A stretch of DNA of 64,000 nucleotides from Takakia lepidozioides (taxonomy: Eukaryota > Streptophyta > Takakiopsida > Takakiales > Takakiaceae), in NCBI GenBank assembly GCA_030704615.1, contig CM060734.1, positions 46,640,042 through 46,704,041 on the forward strand. Reading direction: 5' to 3'. The translations under genes were made by a program, and so were the position numbers. Shown here in pieces: positions 59,175 to 64,000 of the stretch. Every line of letters begins with the position of its first letter. The stretch's first letter is position 1. The notes below the pieces were generated by a model. That model did no database searches. It was not told the DNA's origin and saw only the letters and a program-made list of their open reading frames with translations.

Positions 59175-59290
59175 CACCCAGGTGAATCTGGGCTCAAATC
59201 CTGCTACCTTATTCTGTCTGCCCCTTGTGGCTCCAGCAAGGTGAAAGAGGTTGTTTTCTGTTGTCTCCAGTGCGGAATCACAAGTGTCAA
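59175..59290 (+). mobile_element. SINE-like fragment, family 2
   Basis: GGCTCAAATCCTGCTACCTT (59186 on) resembles the B-box region of the element at 44205; the A-box part is missing, so it appears 5'-truncated. It is followed by gene-free AT-rich DNA to 59544. Confidence 0.35.
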
Positions 59291-59544
59291 TCCCATCACT
59301 CCTTATTGATAGATTGCTAATGAATTGATAATATCTTTTGGTTGGAAATTATTAGCATTTTATTTTTAATAAAATGGGGATGGAAGCCCAGTTGATCAAA
59401 TTAAATAAGGACAGGGAAAAAATAATCCTGTGAAGGTCATGAAGGCAAACTTATTATTCCACAGTAGATAAGGACAGTTGTTATTCCTCTAGTGACTGGA
59501 GGTGGCCTAAAAATATGAGTGTTATTTTCAACGACATACATCTA

Positions 59545-60002
59545 CCGTAGTCGGCAGGCTGATTCGGCAGTAAATAATTAGAAATGAACATGCCTAATAA
59601 TAAGTGAAAATTTAGAAAAAACTGTCGAAATTTCAGAAATTTCATTAAAAAATGCCTAAAATCTCAAACAAACTACTCAAAGATGTTTCATGGCACAAAA
59701 TATTTTCCTAGAGCTTGTGGTGCTTTAGCTCTGAGAAATCCTAGTATAATTGGCTGAACAATCACTGCATTTAATGATTGACCAGATGCTCTCATGGCTC
59801 TTAACAACCCACATAATTCTCTTACCACATCTGGTACAGTAGATAAAGCAAGTTCATGCTGGGAGTCACTGCCGAATTACTTAAAATCTCCTCGTGGCAC
59901 TGCCGTAAAATCTAGAAATTTCCTTAAGTTATGCCGGAGTGTTTTGTTGTAAAGGAAATAAATATTCGGCACTTCACTGCCGGATCAACCTGCCGACTAC
60001 GG
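59545..60002. mobile_element. 458-bp MITE with TA flanks
   Basis: The left end CCGTAGTCGGCAGGCTGATT mirrors the right end, whose reverse complement is CCGTAGTCGGCAGGTTGATC. TA lies immediately outside both ends (59543-59544 and 60003-60004), as for Tc1/mariner-type MITEs. The interior is AT-rich, has further partial symmetry (TTCGGCA, ATGCC...) and no gene. Confidence 0.7.
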
Positions 60003-60482
60003 TATATAGAAAAGCTTGGGTAGTTCAATTGGGAAGACTTTATTAAAATTGCCGGTGAGGGTGAGGCGGTGAGGCCAGGCCATCAAAGTCAGTTCATAGT
60101 ATCTTCCCCCCTTGAAAGACTGGAAACTCTAACTTACCACAAAAAGTCTTTGATTCAATCTAGTGCTGGTCTGGAATTAGTTGGGTGCAATGGATGTGGT
60201 TGCAAACTTTAACCCCTAAAGGACTAACCCCAATTTTTGGGTCCACCCCCAAAAAATTGACCCTTCCCCACTAAATAATTTATATCTTGAGATTTCCTTG
60301 GGCCCTGTAAAACTGACCGTTGTAATATGTTCCTACCTACCCCAGCTCTGACCACAAAAAGTCTGGTCCAAATCGAACAGTGGGATTGCAAGATTATAAC
60401 GTTGAAAGTTGGGCCAAAAACAAATTTCCTATTTACAATGGGAAAAAAAACAGCTTTTCTTATCGAATTTCCCAGCTGTAAA

Positions 60483-60665
60483 TCCATATCAACCAGCATG
60501 TAGCCCAGTGGTAATAGGCACATACCACGTAGGACGTGGTTGTTGGTTCAAACCATGGTCTGGTATGTCATGAAGGTGTCCATCTTCCTAGCGGAAGGGA
60601 GCACCCCCTTGGGAGTGAAGTGACTCCATAAGTAACGCTTCCTTGGGGAGGCTTCATACTGTTTT
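60483..60665 (+). mobile_element. tRNA-derived SINE, family 1, with target duplication
   Basis: A box GTAGCCCAGTGGTAATAGG and B box GGTTCAAACC, then CTTCCTAGCGGAAGGGAGCA and GAAGTGACTCCATAAGTAAC, as in the copy at 49575, with a T-rich tail. Flanks are TTTCCCAGCTGTAAA (60468-60482) and TTTCCCAGCTGTGAA (60666-60680), a 15-bp duplication with one difference. Confidence 0.8.
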
Positions 60666-60680
60666 TTTCCCAGCTGTGAA

Positions 60681-61660
60681 ATGACAAAAACCAGAATCTT
60701 GTACCCTGCCAGGTAAGACACCTGCCCTGAAAATTGCAGATTTTTCTGACATGTTCTCATGTGGGCTGCTTTGTATGGCCAATTTGGGGGGTCAAATTTC
60801 CCAATTTCAATGGGGCAAGCACAAAACCGTATTAGAAATTTCGGTGAAAGATCTGAACCGTTGAATTGGCAATCGCTCCGGTTGTACTGTAGTGGGCAGT
60901 TTGTGTAAGCACTAAAAAACTTTCGCGAGCTTCCCTTCATATGTTTTTTTCCCCTGCCCCTGACTTCTCCATGTTTGCCTATACTTTTTGGCGGGTAGCC
61001 CTGGTTTGGGGGGCTGCCTTTGCCTGCCAATGGGGGCGCTTTAGGGTGGAGGGGGCGCAATAAAGGGTGTTGGGAGACGCGCCACCCTGCGCAAGTTGGG
61101 GGTGCGTGGAATTTCTCCCTAACCTGACCCTAGTTGACACGTAGGATGGAGGGCAAGTTAGCTGCCCAAAATGGGGCTGAAAACCACGAGTGTGGCAGAC
61201 TCTAGGTGTTCCACGTGGCTGGGGCCAGGCCCAATGATGAATTGGAAAATGCCACCTCATAGCTGACACGATTACCTATCCAATGAGCCTAAACATGCCC
61301 AAATCAGGCTTAACCCCAGTGATAACCAGACACTTTTCTAAACCTAACCGACCATCCTTTAGGGCTTAACTCTTTTGGTGTGTCTAAGAGAGAGACGGAG
61401 AGAGAAGTTAAAGTTTGTTGAACCCTCAACGAGAATGTTTCAACAAGGCGTGACACACACTTCGGCCCTGCCACTTATGTAGGTAAGAGATAAATTAATT
61501 GGAAAATGCTATTTGGTTCACCTTTGGCCTATCATTGAGATTTGAGCATTTATATTTATCTATATTATGTATTAGAATGTTTTAGAATTCAATATGGATT
61601 TGAATAAATATATTTAATTGTGAGCATGTGCCCAACTGTACGCACTCAAGATTTAAGGTA
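60681..61660. other. Gene-free spacer
   Basis: Short reverse frames (for example 61060-60548) show no recognisable domain. I see no transposon end or repeat partner. Confidence 0.4.
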
Positions 61661-61664
61661 GTAG

Positions 61665-61755
61665 GTACTTATGTGGTCATACCTTTCTAGTGGAAGGCAG
61701 TAACCCTTGGGGTGAAGAGACACCATAATTTAGGCTTCCTTCATCCCTGCAACCA
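61665..61755 (+). mobile_element. SINE family 1, 3' fragment
   Basis: CTTTCTAGTGGAAGGCAGTA and GGGGTGAAGAGACACCATAA match the 3' half of the SINE at 49575. The tRNA-like head is missing. It directly precedes the tandem array. Confidence 0.55.
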
Positions 61756-61789
61756 AATCTATAGTAATAAACTTATAAATAACTCTATT

Positions 61790-62330
61790 CATCCATCCAT
61801 GGAACACATAAGGAACATGTGCCCAGTTGGGACCCACTCAAGATATAAGGTACCTAAGGTCCTTCAATACAATGAGTGCGTGTTAATGAACTCACCACTC
61901 ACCAAGGGAAGTCATATGGAACAAAGAGAACATGTACCTAGTTGGGACCCACTCAATATATAAGTTACCTAAATGCAATGCATAGTAATATGTTCACATT
62001 CATCTACCAATGGATCACGTATGGAACATAAATGCCCAGTTGGGAGTTGGGACCCACTCAACAAGATATAGGTCATAAGCTACTTCCATGCAAACCAATG
62101 CATAGTCTTGCTCACCATTCACCAAGGGAAGTCATATGGAACATAGAGAACATGTACCCGGTTGGGACCCACTCAATCTATAAGGTACCTAAGCGCAATG
62201 CATAGTAACATGCATTCATCTACCAAATGGAGCACATATGGAACATATAGAACATGTGACCGGTTGGGACCCACTCAAGATATAAGGTCATAAAGTACTT
62301 CCATGCAAACAAATGCATAGTCCCTCCTAA
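61790..62330 (+). repeat. Tandem array of ~105-115 bp units
   Basis: The motif GTTGGGACCCACTCA recurs at 61826, 61941, 62046, 62161 and 62263 (spacings 115, 105, 115, 102). Alternating spacings and alternating flanks (CACCAAGGGAAGTCATATGG versus TACCAA.TGGA.CACATATGG) show a two-unit repeat of about 220 bp. A degenerate unit may precede it at about 61620. Confidence 0.8.
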
Positions 62331-62399
62331 AGGCAGGGCCAGTAAAAAGGCCAGAAGGGACCTCAGGATAAGCCAAGCAGAAAAACAAAACAAAACAAA

Positions 62400-62520
62400 G
62401 TAGAAACTATAATAACAATAGGAATAATGTAAGAACTTAATAGACGTGTGAGATCTGATAGTACTTTCGTCGGATTTGGGCATCCTAGGCTCCTCCGGCG
62501 GGGCCCCTGTCAAATCCTCC
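62400..62520 (+). repeat. Dispersed repeat R4, diverged copy
   Basis: AATAATGTAAGAACTTAATA at its left and CTGTCAAATCCTCCCCACCC at its right align with the two ends of R4 at 13797-13890. The middle is different. Confidence 0.35.
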
Positions 62521-62634
62521 CCACCCCATCTTACCTCGGTTTCACTATTAAATATAAGAATCTATGTAGGTTCCAAGCTGTGGTGGGTAGCATGATGGTA
62601 AGGTGATAGCATTACAGGCAACGAAGTTGGGAGC

Positions 62635-62880
62635 CTCTTGTACTGTAACTCGGGTATCCGTGTAACTCTCTAGAACCCGTCTCTCATGTAACCCTGGCTT
62701 CTCTTGTAACTCTAGTTAGTCCATTTTATACTTAGCCACATATGGTCTTGGTCAAATTTCGAGACCAACTGTGGGTTACACCCACGGGAGTCACACTCCA
62801 CTCTGTGTAACCCGAAGTGGAGTTACACACCTCGTCGTGTACCTCAGTGTAACCTAGACTGGAGTTTACAATCCTTCAGT
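62635..62880. repeat. GTAAC-rich degenerate repeat tract
   Basis: Within 250 bp the motif GTAAC(C/T) or its complement GTTAC recurs about a dozen times (for example tgtaactcgg, gtgtaactct, tgtaaccctgg, gggttacacc, gtgtaacccg, gagttacaca, gtgtaaccta). Units are irregular in length. Confidence 0.5.
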
Positions 62881-62884
62881 TCAA

Positions 62885-62985
62885 TGTCATTCTCAAGAGA
62901 GGGTAGGAAAGATTTGACATGCGAGAAACTGGTGTACCATCATGTCAGAGGTTGCATGTGTGCATTAGTTCTTACATTATTTCTA
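62885..62985 (-). repeat. Dispersed repeat R4, copy 3
   Basis: In reverse complement this matches 13797-13890, sharing TGCAACCTCTGACATGAT and CGCATGTCAAATCTTTCC. Confidence 0.5.
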
Positions 62986-64000
62986 TTATCTTCCTATTAT
63001 AAGGGCAGGTTTACACACGAGGGCCAGACATGCTCTAACAAATGGCACACGAAAACCAAAAATTCCCTGCACGGTATGATTTTTTTTAGTGTCAGGGGTA
63101 ACCGGATTTGGGTGGTGTCCAAGCATGTGACCACTCACGTGGCAGGCTGGGAGGCATTTCAGATAATGCCCTATCCAACCTAGAAATTTGCTCTGAATCA
63201 AAAAAAAAAAATGGTAATGTACTTTACATTGGAGCAAAGCATAGAGTGACCTTGGATTTCTAGTAGAATTAGACATTTTAGGACCCTTGGTTCACTACAA
63301 CAAATTGGGGAAATCTACCACCTAAATTCACATACAAAGCAACCCCCTAATTTCAGGTCTTTCACTCTGAAATTTCCAGAGAGCACCTTCAATGTGCCCC
63401 TATTTTTATTTTTATTTTTTGGAAAGAAATTGTGAATCGGGAGGCCATTCACCCAAGAGAAATATGAATATTGAAAACATATGGTCAAACCTGTCATGTA
63501 ATTTTAATTTGGGTTCCAATTTTTGTCATTTCTTTTTGTTATAATCTCCCATTTGCAACGGTCGAACGTGCCCAGATTTTGTGATGGTGTTCATGTCGTC
63601 GGTAGGGATGACATTGTAAGGGGGAATAGGAAGATATAGCTAGTTTAGTCAAGGTATATGTTTTTTCGCAAAGGTGAAAAACATTAGCTGACCTCCGTCC
63701 CTTTCTTTAAAAAGAAAAGAAAAACTCATCACTAATGGTGTTGTGGCCTCCCCATTGTCACTTATGCATGTTTGTTTGAGGGTAACATTGCGTCGTTTTC
63801 TTTTTCCTTTCAGATGATTTCCATGGTCAAGAGTCAAGAGGTCTTCTTAGTATGAGAGTGTTGACGACTTGGAGACAAAAGTGGTGCATATTGCTGTTAA
63901 GAGCCAAAGTTTTGTATAGTAGTGTGGGCGGCTATCATTTTGACTCAACTATACAAGACTCCCTAAATAGCCTCCTCAAAAAAGGTATCTTGGTACAATG
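62986..64000. other. Gene-free end of window
   Basis: No gene, repeat partner or transposon end recognised. Short frames only. Confidence 0.4.

Noticed and set aside
61790-62330. CRISPR-like array
   Set aside because: Repeats are ~105-115 bp with no unique spacers of constant length, in plant nuclear DNA.

Overview
The window is nuclear DNA from a land plant. The evidence is genes with many GT-AG introns and consistent phases, a chloroplast Iojap gene, plant polyphenol oxidases, and a very large set of PLS-type PPR (pentatricopeptide repeat) relics including a DYW end. PPR abundance, diverged gene sequences and a dense load of nested transposons fit a seed-free vascular plant, most likely a fern. 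That assignment is inference; nothing here names a species.

Layout. 0-23 kb is a polyphenol oxidase (PPO) cluster: copy 1 (+, 968-4676) is a broken pseudogene, while copies 2 (-, 9953-13012) and 3 (-, 19725-22669) each splice into a complete four-exon reading frame of 619 and 589 residues. The copies share promoter-side and 3' flanks. The spacers hold PPR relics, a CACTA-like transposon end, a twin-primed LINE (15.4-18.0 kb) and a second LINE fragment. 23.2-26.8 kb is a nested transposon block with PPR and LINE pieces.

29.3-36.9 kb is the best ordinary gene space: a chloroplast Iojap/RsfS gene (-) and a mitochondrial electron-transfer flavoprotein alpha gene (ETFA, +), divergent across about 0.75 kb. 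37.5-50.0 kb is a 12.4-kb element into which two related elements (38.5-44.1 and 45.0-49.5 kb) have inserted. These carry a SUMO-like relic, a PPR-DYW pseudogene with tandem units of about 303 bp, unidentified exons and LINE pieces. 50.0-50.6 kb is a stray copy of ETFA exon 4/intron 4. 51.5-54.2 kb is a decayed Ty3/gypsy-type remnant between direct repeats. 54.9-57.7 kb is a complete five-exon bicupin gene (-). The last 6 kb is repeats: two SINE families, a TA-flanked MITE and a tandem array.

The most interesting structure is a family of four elements with the same ends: 5' T|TCTAG, a hairpin just inside, an inverted copy of the 5' tip (CTAGCGACGAC) placed subterminally at the 3' end, then CTAG|T. 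This is the plan described for Helitron2/Helentron elements. Three of the four are nested, and together they can account for much of the host-gene debris in the window. No transposase or Rep/helicase gene is visible, so all look non-autonomous.

Exon boundaries were read by eye from splice consensus, reading phase and family similarity; they have not been tested by alignment or RNA data.
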